Below are positions 52,433-61,122 of a stretch of DNA of 64,000 nucleotides, one piece after another. Position numbers and translations under genes: made by a program. The notes below the pieces were generated by a model that was given only the letters and a program-made list of their open reading frames with translations, was not told where the DNA came from and made no database searches. Source of the DNA: an uncultured Oscillospiraceae bacterium (GTDB taxonomy: Bacteria; Bacillota; Clostridia; Oscillospirales; Oscillospiraceae); NCBI GenBank assembly GCA_934661135.1, contig CAKUJA010000001.1, forward strand, positions 1 to 64,000. The letters are read 5' to 3'. Positions within the stretch are counted from its first letter, which is position 1. Each line of letters opens with the position of its first letter.

Positions 52433-52737
52433 TCTGCCAAGAAAAGAAAGAGGGCACAGTGCCAACCGCAGTCCAAAAATTTTCTCAGAAACTTTTAGCC
52501 TTCAGCCGTCCGTAGCACCAGTCCCTACCACCCGAAAGGTCTCTGCGCTCTGCGCATCGCCTTTCGGAGAGATTGCACTGCAAAATCGCACAGTAGTTGC
52601 CTGCCCGCCATCATCAAGATAGCGTGCGGCGCGTAGTCGGATTACGTAAGGTGATTTGGGGCGGGCAAACAAGGCCAATTCAATGAGCTGTCACATGATG
52701 GCGGCAAGGTTTACACTTCCGGTTTTGAAAGGCGTCT

Positions 52738-52812
52738 CTTTCCTTTTCTTCACCGGGCGCGGCGATTCTTTTCTTTCTCAAAGAAGAGAAAGAAAAGAAT
52801 GGGGGCGCAAAA
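52738..52812. repeat. Hairpin repeat, second copy of the window-start repeat
   Basis: Matches 1-77 including cttcaccgggcgcggcg and the ATTCTTTTCTTTCT hairpin; loop differs (CAAAGAA versus CCGAAAA). Confidence 0.85.
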
Positions 52813-52842
52813 ACGAATCTTCTCGTTTCTCCTAGAAAAGCA

Positions 52843-53799
52843 TTATTGTGACCCGGCGGCATCCTGCGCCGCAGCATCCGCGTTTGCTTCCGCGTCTGTA
52901 TCCGCAGCTGCATCTGCATTCTCCCCGCCGTCAACCACAACGGTCTCCGCCGTCTTTTCCGGGACGGCATAGCCGTAGTTCGTGATGATAAAGACCTGTT
53001 CAAGCCGGCTGAGGTCACACGACGGATCGAGTGTTGCGTACTTGGCAACGCCGGTTTCATCCAGACTGGCATTTGTGATATAGCCGAGCAGCAGTCCGCG
53101 CGGATAGAGCGTGGAGCCGGTCGTGACGACCTGATCCTGGTTCTTGATGACCGCATCGGTCAGCAGATAGTTCATACGCAGGATGCTGCTGCCGTCCGGC
53201 AAAAACGTGCCCTGCACCACGCCGTTGTAGCCGGAGGACGCAATCGATGCGCTGATTTCCAGCGACGAGTCCATGATCGTCGTAACGGTTGCCCAGTTCA
53301 GGCCGACCGACGTAATCAGGCCGACGACCTGTCCGTTCTCGGTGATGGCGCACATACCGGGTTCCAGACCGTAGTTTGTGCCTTTGCCGATGGTAAATTC
53401 ACTCTTATAGTCAGAGGAATTCCACGAAGTGATGTAGGAGGACACATAGCTGTAATCCTCGTGGCTCTCGCTCAGCTGCAAAAGCGCCTTGTATCGCTCG
53501 TTTTCGCGCTGCAGCTCCTCCACGGTGCGGATGTCCTCCTCCATGGAGAGCACCTTGCTTTGCAGCGCCGCATTATCCGATTCCAGCTTCGCGTACTGGA
53601 ACAGGTAGTTGTAGTATTTTTCAAACTGCCGGTCGATCGCGGCCATGCCCGCGCGCACCGGCGAGAGAACAGAGCCGACCGCATTTTCAAACAGACTTGT
53701 GCCGCTTGACAGGCCGAGCACAATCGCCGCGAGAATTGCAACCACAAGCGCCGCAATCAGGATGGTTTTCATGCGGCTTGACCAGAAATTTTTCTTCAA
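52843..53799 (-). CDS. mreC: Rod-shape determining protein MreC (318 aa)
   Basis: N-terminal membrane helix (MKTILIAALVVAILAAIVLGL), coiled coil (about 60-110), and the MreC beta domain (ENGQVVGLITSVG, ASLDETGVAKYATLDP). TTG 53799 is the start: it overlaps the maf stop (TTGA) and has GGGAGGAGG upstream. A C-terminal Ala/Asp-rich tail (about 40 aa) is unusual. No mreB is in the window. Confidence 0.92.
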   Translation of the reverse strand: MKKNFWSSRMKTILIAALVVAILAAIVLGLSSGTSLFENAVGSVLSPVRAGMAAIDRQFEKYYNYLFQYAKLESDNAALQSKVLSMEEDIRTVEELQRENERYKALLQLSESHEDYSYVSSYITSWNSSDYKSEFTIGKGTNYGLEPGMCAITENGQVVGLITSVGLNWATVTTIMDSSLEISASIASSGYNGVVQGTFLPDGSSILRMNYLLTDAVIKNQDQVVTTGSTLYPRGLLLGYITNASLDETGVAKYATLDPSCDLSRLEQVFIITNYGYAVPEKTAETVVVDGGENADAAADTDAEANADAAAQDAAGSQ

Positions 53800-54386
53800 T
53801 CTGCCGCAGCCTCCTCCCGCAGAATGTGTACGCCGCAACCCCGGAGCAGATGCTCCAGCGGGCAGAGCGGCAGACCCATCACCGAAAAGTAATCGCCCTC
53901 CAAATGGTCGATGAAAATCGCGCCGTAGCCCTGAATGCCGTAGGAGCCGGCCTTGTCCATCGGCTCGCCGGTTGCGATGTAGGCCGCAATCTCGGCGTCC
54001 GTCATCGGGCGGAAGTGTACGCGGGTTTTTACAACCTGCTGCCGGAGCCGTCCCTCGTGCCAGACGCTCAGACCGGTCATTACCTCATGCCCGCGGCCGG
54101 AGAGCAGCCGCAGCATCCGCTGTGCGTCCGCTTTGTCCTTCGGCTTGCCGAGCACGGCGCCGTCTACCACGACGATCGTATCCGCTGCGACGATCACATC
54201 GTCCGCGTCCGCTGTTTTGGCGATTTCAGCGGCTTTTAACCCGCTCACCCGCGCAACCTCCTGCTCCGGCGGGAGGGCGGGATTCATCGTTTCGTCGATG
54301 TCGGCGGTATGAATCGTAAATTCCAACCCCAGCAGGCGCATCAATTCCTGGCGCCGGGGCGATTTGGAAGCTAAAATGATTGCCAT
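53796..54386 (-). CDS. maf: Maf-family nucleotide pyrophosphatase (196 aa)
   Basis: Signature IILASKSPRRQELMRLLG, DADDVIVAADTIVV, GKPKDKADAQRML, GYGAIFIDHLEGDYFSVMGLPL. Hydrolyses non-canonical or modified NTPs; linked to septum control in Bacillus. First gene of maf-mreC-mreD-mrdA; ends inside the mreC start codon. Confidence 0.94.
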   Translation of the reverse strand: MAIILASKSPRRQELMRLLGLEFTIHTADIDETMNPALPPEQEVARVSGLKAAEIAKTADADDVIVAADTIVVVDGAVLGKPKDKADAQRMLRLLSGRGHEVMTGLSVWHEGRLRQQVVKTRVHFRPMTDAEIAAYIATGEPMDKAGSYGIQGYGAIFIDHLEGDYFSVMGLPLCPLEHLLRGCGVHILREEAAAD

Positions 54387-54483
54387 TGTGATCTCCTTAT
54401 GAAATCAGAACTCCTGTGTGCTGTGTAAGCACGTTCCCTCAAGGCTGCAACGCGGAATTTGAAAAATGCGGCGCTGCCGCCCC

Positions 54484-56571
54484 CTATTCCACACCGCGCT
54501 GATAAAGTCCGCGCGTGTAGCTGCCGGGGTCAAAGGTGCCGCCGCGCTGCCAGTCGGAGAGCACCTTGTCCACTTCGCCCGCGTTTTCCGTTGTGAAGCT
54601 CAGCCGCAGCGCCCAGAGACCAAGTCCGCGGAACGCGGCCAGCTTGTCGAGCAGATAGAGCTTTTTGCCGTTGAGCAGAACGTTGCGGCAGGTGCCGCCG
54701 TCTTTTACGATCGGGAATTCCTCGCCCATCCGGTCGACGAGCTTCGTCGGCGCGGTGTCGCAGGCGCAGGTGCCGGTGCGACCGCGGATCACGCAGTTTT
54801 CCATCAGCATCAGCGGCAGCCGCCCATAGACGAGCACCTCGCTCGGCACGGCCTTCGAGATGTCGCGGATCTGCGGCAGCGTCAGCTCAAACGAGAGAAG
54901 CTGCGAGTCGACGCCCTGCGCGCGGAGATACTGCATCGAGCGGGAATTGTAGATATTCAGGCCGAAGTCGCCGCGCACGGCGAATCCGGCGGCCTTTGCA
55001 ATTTTAATCTGTCCGAGGTTGCCAACAAGAAGCTGCCGCACGCCGAGACCGTAGACCTCGCGGAGCTGCGCGGCAAGCTGTCGATCCTCACCGGACCAGA
55101 CGACGCGCGGCAAAACCGCGGCAAGCTGCGTCTCTACGCCGAGCTGCCCCGGCAGCTCCGGGTGCTGTAAAAGCTCATGCAGCGGCACATAGAGCACACT
55201 CGGCCGCGAGGTCAGCAGCCGCGGCGTAATTTGCGCAGCCGAGCGCACACTGACGGTGAGCTGCGGCTCGCCGGTCATGCCGTCGTAGGGGGCAAGCGCG
55301 TTATAGGCATACAGCCGCGCCGGTTTCACGCGTCCGCGCTTGGCCGTCAGCTCGGCAAGCACCTCGCGCCGCATGGCGTTGATGGCTGCCGCCGGGAGCT
55401 GCACGTCGCCGCCGATGGCAACCTTGACCGATGCGCAGCGATACGGCGTCCCGCCGGTTTTGGCCAGCCGGCTCTCGAGATCCTCGCGCGTCAGCGCGTG
55501 GTAGACCGCCTTCTCCGGCTCCGGTCCCATGGCCTTGCAGACGTTGCCGCGGTCATCCTCCACGGCGAGCTGCGCCGGCCGGCCGGCCTGCAGCATCGCG
55601 TAGAAGTGTACCGGCACAAGCTGTGCCTCGCCGTTTTCATAGGTCGCGCGGGCGGCGGCAAACAGCTCCTTCGCATCCTCGCCCTCCTGCCGCGTGCCAA
55701 ACATTTCGGGGCCGGTCTGCCCGAGGTAATATCCCTGTGTGAAACCCTGCCGCGAGAATACGCGCTCCAGCGTCTCAAGATCCTGCTGCGTCACGCGCTT
55801 GCCGTTCAGCGCCGCGCGGTACGCCTTCGTCACCACCGCGACATACTCCGGCCGCTTCATGCGCCCTTCGATTTTGATGGACGCTACGCCCATCCGCTCG
55901 AGGTCGCGCAGATATTCAATCAGACAGTTATCCTTCAGGCTCAGCGGATAGCGGTTCTGGTCGAACCGGCCGTAGCCGTAGGGCAGGCGGCACGGCTGTG
56001 CGCACTGCCCGCGGTTGCCTGACCGCCGGCCGATCACGCCCGACAGATAGCACTGCCCGGAGTAGCACATACAGAGCGCTCCGTGGACGAATACTTCAAT
56101 TTCAATCGGACTTCTGCGGCAGATGGCCGCAAGCTCCTCCCGCGGCAGCTCCCGCGAGAGCACCACGCGCGAGCATCCAAGCTCCGCCGCTGCAATCACG
56201 CCCTCGAGCGAGTGAATCGACATCTGCGTCGACGCGTGCACGGCGACGTCCGGTGCAATCTCCCGGCAGAGCTGCACCATGCCGAGATCCTGCACAATAA
56301 ACGCGTCTACGCCCAGCGTTGCCGCCAGCCGGATCACGTCCGCCGCGCGCGCCAGCTCCCGGTCGGCCACCAGCGTGTTCAGCGTCAGATGCACGGCAAC
56401 GCCGCGCACATGGCAGTATACAATGGCCTCCTGCAATTCGTCGGCAGAGAAATTCTTCGCGTTCATGCGCGCGTTGAATGCGTCATATCCGAGGTAGACT
56501 GCATTGGCTCCGTTCTGTACAGCGGCGCGCAGCGCCTCCATCGAGCCGGCGGGGGAGAGCAATTCAAGCAT
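54484..56571 (-). CDS. U32-family protein, RlhA/TrhP type (695 aa)
   Basis: Starts MLELLSPAGSMEALRAAVQNGA, has the U32 signature EIEVFVHGALCMCYSGQCYLS with clustered Cys (C-x-C...C, then GQCAQPCRLPYG), and a long C-terminal DUF3656-like region. Annotated as peptidase U32, but characterised relatives hydroxylate 23S rRNA or tRNA using an Fe-S cluster and prephenate-derived chemistry. ATG 56571 follows AAGGAATC. Length matches the long two-domain subgroup. Confidence 0.88.
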   Translation of the reverse strand: MLELLSPAGSMEALRAAVQNGANAVYLGYDAFNARMNAKNFSADELQEAIVYCHVRGVAVHLTLNTLVADRELARAADVIRLAATLGVDAFIVQDLGMVQLCREIAPDVAVHASTQMSIHSLEGVIAAAELGCSRVVLSRELPREELAAICRRSPIEIEVFVHGALCMCYSGQCYLSGVIGRRSGNRGQCAQPCRLPYGYGRFDQNRYPLSLKDNCLIEYLRDLERMGVASIKIEGRMKRPEYVAVVTKAYRAALNGKRVTQQDLETLERVFSRQGFTQGYYLGQTGPEMFGTRQEGEDAKELFAAARATYENGEAQLVPVHFYAMLQAGRPAQLAVEDDRGNVCKAMGPEPEKAVYHALTREDLESRLAKTGGTPYRCASVKVAIGGDVQLPAAAINAMRREVLAELTAKRGRVKPARLYAYNALAPYDGMTGEPQLTVSVRSAAQITPRLLTSRPSVLYVPLHELLQHPELPGQLGVETQLAAVLPRVVWSGEDRQLAAQLREVYGLGVRQLLVGNLGQIKIAKAAGFAVRGDFGLNIYNSRSMQYLRAQGVDSQLLSFELTLPQIRDISKAVPSEVLVYGRLPLMLMENCVIRGRTGTCACDTAPTKLVDRMGEEFPIVKDGGTCRNVLLNGKKLYLLDKLAAFRGLGLWALRLSFTTENAGEVDKVLSDWQRGGTFDPGSYTRGLYQRGVE

Positions 56572-56712
56572 ATCTCTGATTCCTTTTCCGTATCGTGAAG
56601 CCGTCCTGACAGGACGGCGTAAAAATCCGCATATCATTATAGCATAAAATCCGGCGGCAGAAAAGCCTTGTCCCGCGTTTTTTGTAAACTTTTTGTATCT
56701 TTTCACAGCGCA

Positions 56713-56747
56713 AACAGGGAGCCGCCCGCATCGGGCGGCTCCCTGTT
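56713..56747 (-). terminator. Terminator after the small Cys/Gly-rich peptide gene
   Basis: Perfect 16-bp arms AACAGGGAGCCGCCCG / CGGGCGGCTCCCTGTT. Confidence 0.75.
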
Positions 56748-56760
56748 CCATGTAGGCGCT

Positions 56761-56895
56761 TCAGCAGCCGCAGCCGCCGTCACAGCCGCAGCCATTACCG
56801 TTGCCGTTCCAGAACAGAATGAGAATCAGGATAATGACCCACCACCAATTGCTGCCGAACGCACAGAATCCGGATGAGTTATTGTTGCAAGACAT
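56761..56895 (-). CDS. Small Trp/Cys/Gly-rich membrane peptide (44 aa)
   Basis: Not in ORF lists of 60+ aa. Translation begins MSCNNNSSGFCAFGSNWWW, then a hydrophobic span VIILILILFW, and ends in a Gly/Asn/Cys cluster GNGNGCGCDGGCGC. Strong ribosome site AGGAGG 7 nt upstream and its own terminator argue that it is real. Similar tiny Cys-rich membrane peptides occur near sporulation genes in Clostridia; the divergent-looking neighbour pdaA (a cortex enzyme) fits. Function unknown; metal binding or spore-coat role are guesses. Confidence 0.78.
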   Translation of the reverse strand: MSCNNNSSGFCAFGSNWWWVIILILILFWNGNGNGCGCDGGCGC

Positions 56896-56973
56896 AACGA
56901 AACCTCCTGAAATATAACGTAGCGTTTCTTCGCTCGCTCATTCCATGGTATGCCGCGGCCGCGAAATGGTGAC

Positions 56974-57789
56974 TCATGCGTTCAGCGCGTCAAATAACTC
57001 GTCGAGCGTACCGAAGCGGTATCCCATGTCCTCCCACTTGCCGAGCAGCTCGTCGAGAATCTCCGCGTTTGTGGCGGACGTCGAGTGCAGCAGCACGATC
57101 GCGCCCGGGTGGATGCGCGGCAGCAGCTTTGCGTAGGCCTGCTCCGGTGTCGGCTGGTCGTCGCGGTACCAGTCGACGTAGGCAAGGCTCCAAAATACCG
57201 TCTTATAGCCGAGCTGTTTCGCCATTTTCAGGTTTTCCTCGCTATAAACGCCCTGCGGCGGGCGGTAGTAGTGCGGCAGCTCCTCGCCGGTGATCTCGCG
57301 GTAGCGGTCGGAGACGCTTTGCAGCTCTTGCGTAAAGGTCTGTAAGTCCGCAATCTGTGACATATCATAGTGGTGCCAGGTGTGGTTGCCGACGATGTGC
57401 CCATCCTCGGCCATGCGCTTGACCAGCTCCGGACTGGTCTCCAGATAGTTGCCGACGACAAAAAACGCCGCGCGGACGTTGTGCTGCTTCAGTACATCCA
57501 GAATTTGTTCCGTATATCCGGCCTCATACCCGGCGTCAAACGTCAGATAGAGCACCTTTTCCTCCGTATCTCCGACATAAACTGCGTCATATTGCCGCAG
57601 CGCGCCGATCGTTGCGTTGCCGACCGGCGGCTGACCCTCCGTGCGGAAACTTAGTCCCCACGAGCCGGTCGGGATGGCCGATGCGGCGAACATCAGCGGC
57701 AGGATCGCACAGAAGGCGCACACCGCGCCGAGCGCAAGCAGCAGCCGCGCGTTTTCCCGACAGAATGATCGGATCGTTCCTTTTTTCAT
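56974..57789 (-). CDS. pdaA: PdaA-type polysaccharide deacetylase (271 aa)
   Basis: Membrane anchor, then the NodB domain with PdaA-style motifs: LYLTFDAGYEAGYTEQILDVLKQ (TFDDG replaced by TFDAGYE as in PdaA), GHIVGNHTWHHYD (zinc His pair), YYRPPQGVYSEENLKMAKQLG, FWSLAYVDW, and HPGAIVLLHS. By homology it makes muramic-acid delta-lactam in spore cortex. ATG 57789 with GGTGGGGGTG upstream. Confidence 0.92.
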   Translation of the reverse strand: MKKGTIRSFCRENARLLLALGAVCAFCAILPLMFAASAIPTGSWGLSFRTEGQPPVGNATIGALRQYDAVYVGDTEEKVLYLTFDAGYEAGYTEQILDVLKQHNVRAAFFVVGNYLETSPELVKRMAEDGHIVGNHTWHHYDMSQIADLQTFTQELQSVSDRYREITGEELPHYYRPPQGVYSEENLKMAKQLGYKTVFWSLAYVDWYRDDQPTPEQAYAKLLPRIHPGAIVLLHSTSATNAEILDELLGKWEDMGYRFGTLDELFDALNA

Positions 57790-57878
57790 ACGCAGCACCC
57801 CCACCAAAGCCTATGCGCCTGGGGTGCGCGCCATGCACGTGCGCTGCTGTCAAAACGGAAGGCTGGCAAAAGGAAAGG

Positions 57879-57903
57879 CGGGTCGATGCAGCGCATCGAC
57901 CCG
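57879..57903 (-). terminator. Hairpin between the feo operon repeat and pdaA
   Basis: CGGGTCGATGC, loop AGC, GCATCGACCCG; on the minus strand it is followed by a T-rich tail and lies after repeat copy 4. Confidence 0.7.
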
Positions 57904-57906
57904 TGA

Positions 57907-58070
57907 GAGACTGTCAAAAAACGATGAAATGCAGTTTCGCGACAGAGCCGCAGGGGAAGCGTGAAGGGGGCAAAGAGCCACCTTCGCGTTCAATTAAGCA
58001 GCCTTTCAAACTTAAAAAGGTTGAAAGGCTGGACAGGCAGCGGGGCGAAAAGGCTTTTTCGACACGCTGA
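57907..58070 (+). repeat. Multi-hairpin 3'-UTR repeat, copy 4
   Basis: Central hairpin AGCCTTTCAA-CTTAAAAAG-GTTGAAAGGCT keeps pairing although both arms differ from copies 1-3. It ends 9 nt before the stop (minus strand) of the FeoB-associated gene. Confidence 0.9.
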
Positions 58071-58079
58071 GACGGGATG

Positions 58080-58220
58080 TCAGTGTTTACAGTGGGGGCA
58101 TTTTCCGCCGCTGCATCCAGTACAGGCTCCGCTTCCGCAGGAACAGCCGCCCTGCTTTGCCTTGCGAAGCGCGTACCCAATCCATGCGGCAAGCGCCAGA
58201 ACAATCAGAAGTCCAAGCAT
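58080..58220 (-). CDS. FeoB-associated Cys-rich membrane protein (46 aa)
   Basis: One N-terminal span (MLGLLIVLALAAWIGYAL) and a Cys-rich tail CSCGSGACTGCSGGKCPHC, the hallmark of the small FeoB-associated family. Starts 9 nt after the feoB stop and ends the operon. Likely aids ferrous iron handling at the membrane; mechanism unknown. Too short for standard ORF lists. Confidence 0.92.
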   Translation of the reverse strand: MLGLLIVLALAAWIGYALRKAKQGGCSCGSGACTGCSGGKCPHCKH

Positions 58221-58229
58221 GGCAGAGCC

Positions 58230-60209
58230 TCAGAGCAGAAGCAGCGTATGGACGGCAAATGCAATCAGATATGCGATGCAGCACTGGCTGATCGCCACGA
58301 CGACGGCCTTCCAGCGCGCGCCAAGCTCCCGGCGGATGGCTGCAATTGCCGCTATGCAGGGTGTGTAGAGCAGCGTAAAGACGAGGAAGGTCGCAGCAGT
58401 CTTTGCGGTGAACAGCGACGAAATTGCCGCGCTGCCGAGCAGAATTTCCAGCGTGCTGACGACGGACTCCTTGGCGATGAACCCCGAGATGAGCGCCGTC
58501 GTGCAGCGCCAGTCGGCGAAGCCGAGCGGACCAAAGACCGGTGCGAGCCACTGGCCGATTGCAGCGAGCAGGCTGTCGGCGCTGTCCGTTACAACATTCA
58601 GCCGCGTGTCAAAGCTCTGTAAGAACCAGATGACGATCGTGGCAAGGAAGATGACGGTGAACGCACGCTGCAAAAAGTCCTTTGCCTTTTCCCAGAGCAG
58701 CAGCATGACGCTCTTGAAGCTCGGCAGACGGTAGTTCGGCAGCTCCATCACAAACGGCACCGGACGACCTTTGAACGACGCTTTTAGCACCAGCGCGGCC
58801 AGAATGCCGACCAGAATGCCCAGCAGATAGAGCGCAATCATAACGAGTGCCGCGTGCTGCGGAAAAAATGCCGCCGAGAAAAAGGCATAAATCGGAATTT
58901 TGGCCGAGCAGCTCATAAACGGCGTGAGCAGAATCGTCATGGTGCGGTCGCGCTCGCTCGGCAGCGTGCGTGTGGACATGACGGCAGGAACCGTGCAGCC
59001 GAAGCCGATCAGCATCGGAACGATCGACTTGCCGGACAGACCGATTTTGCGCAGCAGCTTGTCCATGACAAACGCCACGCGCGCCATATACCCGGTGTCC
59101 TCCAGAATCGACAGGAAGAAAAACAGCGTGACAATGATCGGCAGGAAGGACAGCACGGAGCCGACACCCTGGAAAATGCCGTCGATCAGCAGGCTGCGCA
59201 CAACCGGGTTCAGACCATAGGTCGTCAGGGCGCGGTCAACCACGGCGGTCAGTGCGTCAATTCCCATCGCCAGCAGATCGCTGAGGTAGGAGCCGATGAC
59301 GTGGAACGTCAGGTAGAAAATCAGGAACATCAGTCCGATGAAAATCGGAATCGCCGTGTGTTTTCCGGTCAGAATCTTGTCCGCCTGAACACTGCGAAGA
59401 TGCTCGCGGCTCTCGTGCGGCTTTGTCACGCAGTCCCGCACAACGGCCTCAATGAAGTTATAGCGCATATCGGCCATCGCCGCGTTGCGGTCAAGGCCGC
59501 GTTCCTGCTCCATCTGCAAAACGGAGTGCTCCAGCAGCTCTCGCTCGTTCTGATCGAGCTGCAATTTGTCGGCGGTGCCCTCGTCGCCCTCGATCAGCGA
59601 GGTTGCGGCAAAGCGCGTCGACACGCCGAGCATCTGCGCGTGATCCTCAATCTGGTGGCAGACGGCGTGGATGCAGCGGTGCACCGGGCCGGCAGGACAG
59701 AAGTCTATAATCGCCGGCGTGAGCCGTTTCTCCGCAACGCGCAGCGCCTCGACAACAAGCTCCTGCACGCCGTCGCCGGTCGCAGCGCAGATCGGTACAA
59801 CCGGAATGCCGAGCCGCTCCGACAGCGCGGGGACGTCGATCGAGCCGCCGTTTCCGGTCAGCTCGTCCATCATGTTCAGCGCCAGCACCATCGGCAGGCG
59901 AAGGGTCAGCAGTTGCAGCGTGAGGTAGAGGTTGCGCTCCAGGTTTGTGGCGTCGACAATGTTGATAATTCCGTCCGGCTTGGAGTGCAGAATGAAATCC
60001 CGCGTGACAATCTCCTCCGCGGTGTAGGGGCGCAGGGAGTAAATTCCTGGCAGATCAACCACTGTGGCGTCCTTTTGCTGCCGAATCTGCCCGGATTTCT
60101 GGTCAACGGTGACGCCGGGAAAATTGCCGACGTGCTGGTTGGAGCCGGTGAGCTGGTTAAACAGCGTCGTTTTGCCGCAGTTCTGATTTCCGGCAAGCGC
60201 AAAAATCAT
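58230..60209 (-). CDS. feoB: Ferrous iron transporter FeoB (659 aa)
   Basis: N-terminal GTPase domain (G1 AGNQNCGKTTLFNQLTG, G3 DLPGIYSLRPY, NMMDEL as G4) with a GDI helical bundle, then two Gate regions and about ten membrane helices (LLRKIGLSGKSIVPMLIGFGC is the conserved gate segment). Takes up Fe2+, fitting an anaerobe. Overlaps feoA by 4 nt. Confidence 0.96.
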   Translation of the reverse strand: MIFALAGNQNCGKTTLFNQLTGSNQHVGNFPGVTVDQKSGQIRQQKDATVVDLPGIYSLRPYTAEEIVTRDFILHSKPDGIINIVDATNLERNLYLTLQLLTLRLPMVLALNMMDELTGNGGSIDVPALSERLGIPVVPICAATGDGVQELVVEALRVAEKRLTPAIIDFCPAGPVHRCIHAVCHQIEDHAQMLGVSTRFAATSLIEGDEGTADKLQLDQNERELLEHSVLQMEQERGLDRNAAMADMRYNFIEAVVRDCVTKPHESREHLRSVQADKILTGKHTAIPIFIGLMFLIFYLTFHVIGSYLSDLLAMGIDALTAVVDRALTTYGLNPVVRSLLIDGIFQGVGSVLSFLPIIVTLFFFLSILEDTGYMARVAFVMDKLLRKIGLSGKSIVPMLIGFGCTVPAVMSTRTLPSERDRTMTILLTPFMSCSAKIPIYAFFSAAFFPQHAALVMIALYLLGILVGILAALVLKASFKGRPVPFVMELPNYRLPSFKSVMLLLWEKAKDFLQRAFTVIFLATIVIWFLQSFDTRLNVVTDSADSLLAAIGQWLAPVFGPLGFADWRCTTALISGFIAKESVVSTLEILLGSAAISSLFTAKTAATFLVFTLLYTPCIAAIAAIRRELGARWKAVVVAISQCCIAYLIAFAVHTLLLL

Positions 60210-60436
60210 ACGGCGTCCTCCTCAACGGTGATGTTGTGTGCGTCCTCTTTCCGCAGCGTCAAAACATAGCCGCGGAGCTGAAGCTCCATCGGGTCGCCCA
60301 TCGGCGCAACTTTATTGACGTGAACGCGCGTCTGCGGAATCAAACCCATATCCAGCAGACGGCAGCGCAGCACGCCCTCCCCGCCGACAGCGGTAATCAC
60401 GCCGCTCCGCCCGACGGCCAGTTCGTCCAAGGTCAT
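60206..60436 (-). CDS. feoA: FeoA domain protein (76 aa)
   Basis: Single SH3-like FeoA domain: MTLDELAVGRSGVIT, LLDMGLIPQTRVHV, APMGDPMELQLRGYVLTLRK. ATG 60436 is preceded by AGGAGG; the longer reading upstream lacks one. First gene of feoA-feoB-(Cys-rich). Confidence 0.95.
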   Translation of the reverse strand: MTLDELAVGRSGVITAVGGEGVLRCRLLDMGLIPQTRVHVNKVAPMGDPMELQLRGYVLTLRKEDAHNITVEEDAV

Positions 60437-60476
60437 GAACAGTCCTCCTGAGGGCAAAACCGCCCGGTTTTTATAA

Positions 60477-60505
60477 ATCATAGCATATCACAGATGCGGC
60501 GGCAA
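60477..60505 (-). promoter_or_regulatory. feo operon promoter
   Basis: Minus strand TTGCCG, 17 bp, TATGAT, about 40 nt upstream of feoA. TGATATGCTATGA overlaps the -10; a Fur-type site was not recognised. Confidence 0.6.
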
Positions 60506-60598
60506 GTAAAGCCGTTGAACCACCAGAACGGCAGTCTTTCGCATTTTTCTGCCAGTTCGGGCGGTATTCACAATTTCGTTACAATGCGCACGGCGGAA

Positions 60599-60616
60599 TA
60601 TGGTAAACTTACCATA
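60599..60616. promoter_or_regulatory. 18-bp palindrome in front of the CBS gene
   Basis: TATGGTAA-AC-TTACCATA, perfect 8-bp arms, ending 2 nt before the ribosome site; operator-like for the CBS gene. Confidence 0.6.
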
Positions 60617-60633
60617 ACGAAGGAGGCGGACAG

Positions 60634-61053
60634 ATGAACATTCTGTTTTTTTTAACCCCCAAGGCAATGTGCTCCTATGTCGAGGCGGACGCCACAATCC
60701 GGCAGGCGATGGAGCGAATGGAGAATTCGGGGTACACGGCGCTGCCGGTGCTCGACAGCGAGGGACATTATAAGGGCGTCATCACCGAGGGCGATCTGCT
60801 TTGGGCGCTCAAGCGCCTTTGCGTCATGGACATCCGGCAGACCGAGGAGCATTTCATCTCAGAGCTTGCCGCGCCGCGCCGCGCGGTGCAGCCGGTGCGG
60901 GTCGACACGCGCGTGGAGGATCTGATTGCGGTCGCGGCCGACCAGAACTTTGTCCCTGTGGTAGACGATAAAGATGATTTTATCGGCATTGTCACGCGCA
61001 GCCGTATTTTAAAATACTGTCTGGAAAAATATTTTATGACAACGGCATATTAA
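60634..61053 (+). CDS. Two-CBS-domain protein (139 aa)
   Basis: A pair of CBS domains: GYTALPVLDSEGHYKGVITEGDLLWAL and NFVPVVDDKDDFIGIVTRSRILKYCLE, which usually bind adenine nucleotides and sense energy state. ATG follows AAGGAGG. Divergent from the feo operon. No catalytic domain is attached, so partner and ligand are unknown. Confidence 0.92.
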   Translation: MNILFFLTPKAMCSYVEADATIRQAMERMENSGYTALPVLDSEGHYKGVITEGDLLWALKRLCVMDIRQTEEHFISELAAPRRAVQPVRVDTRVEDLIAVAADQNFVPVVDDKDDFIGIVTRSRILKYCLEKYFMTTAY

Positions 61054-61122
61054 CGGTAAATTGTTTCAAAACAGGTTTAATATCCCTGCACCCCGGGCAT
61101 ACTGACCCCGGAGGTGCATAAG

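Larger units (their letters stand above)
52341..52842. other. 502-bp repeat-filled gap inside the mre operon
   Basis: No convincing gene. Holds a perfect 23-bp-arm inverted repeat (52382-52432), an unrecognised 300-bp stretch with hairpin-forming segments (52440-52737), and a repeat shared with window position 1 (52738-52812). mreC and mreD are normally within a few bases of each other. Confidence 0.8.
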
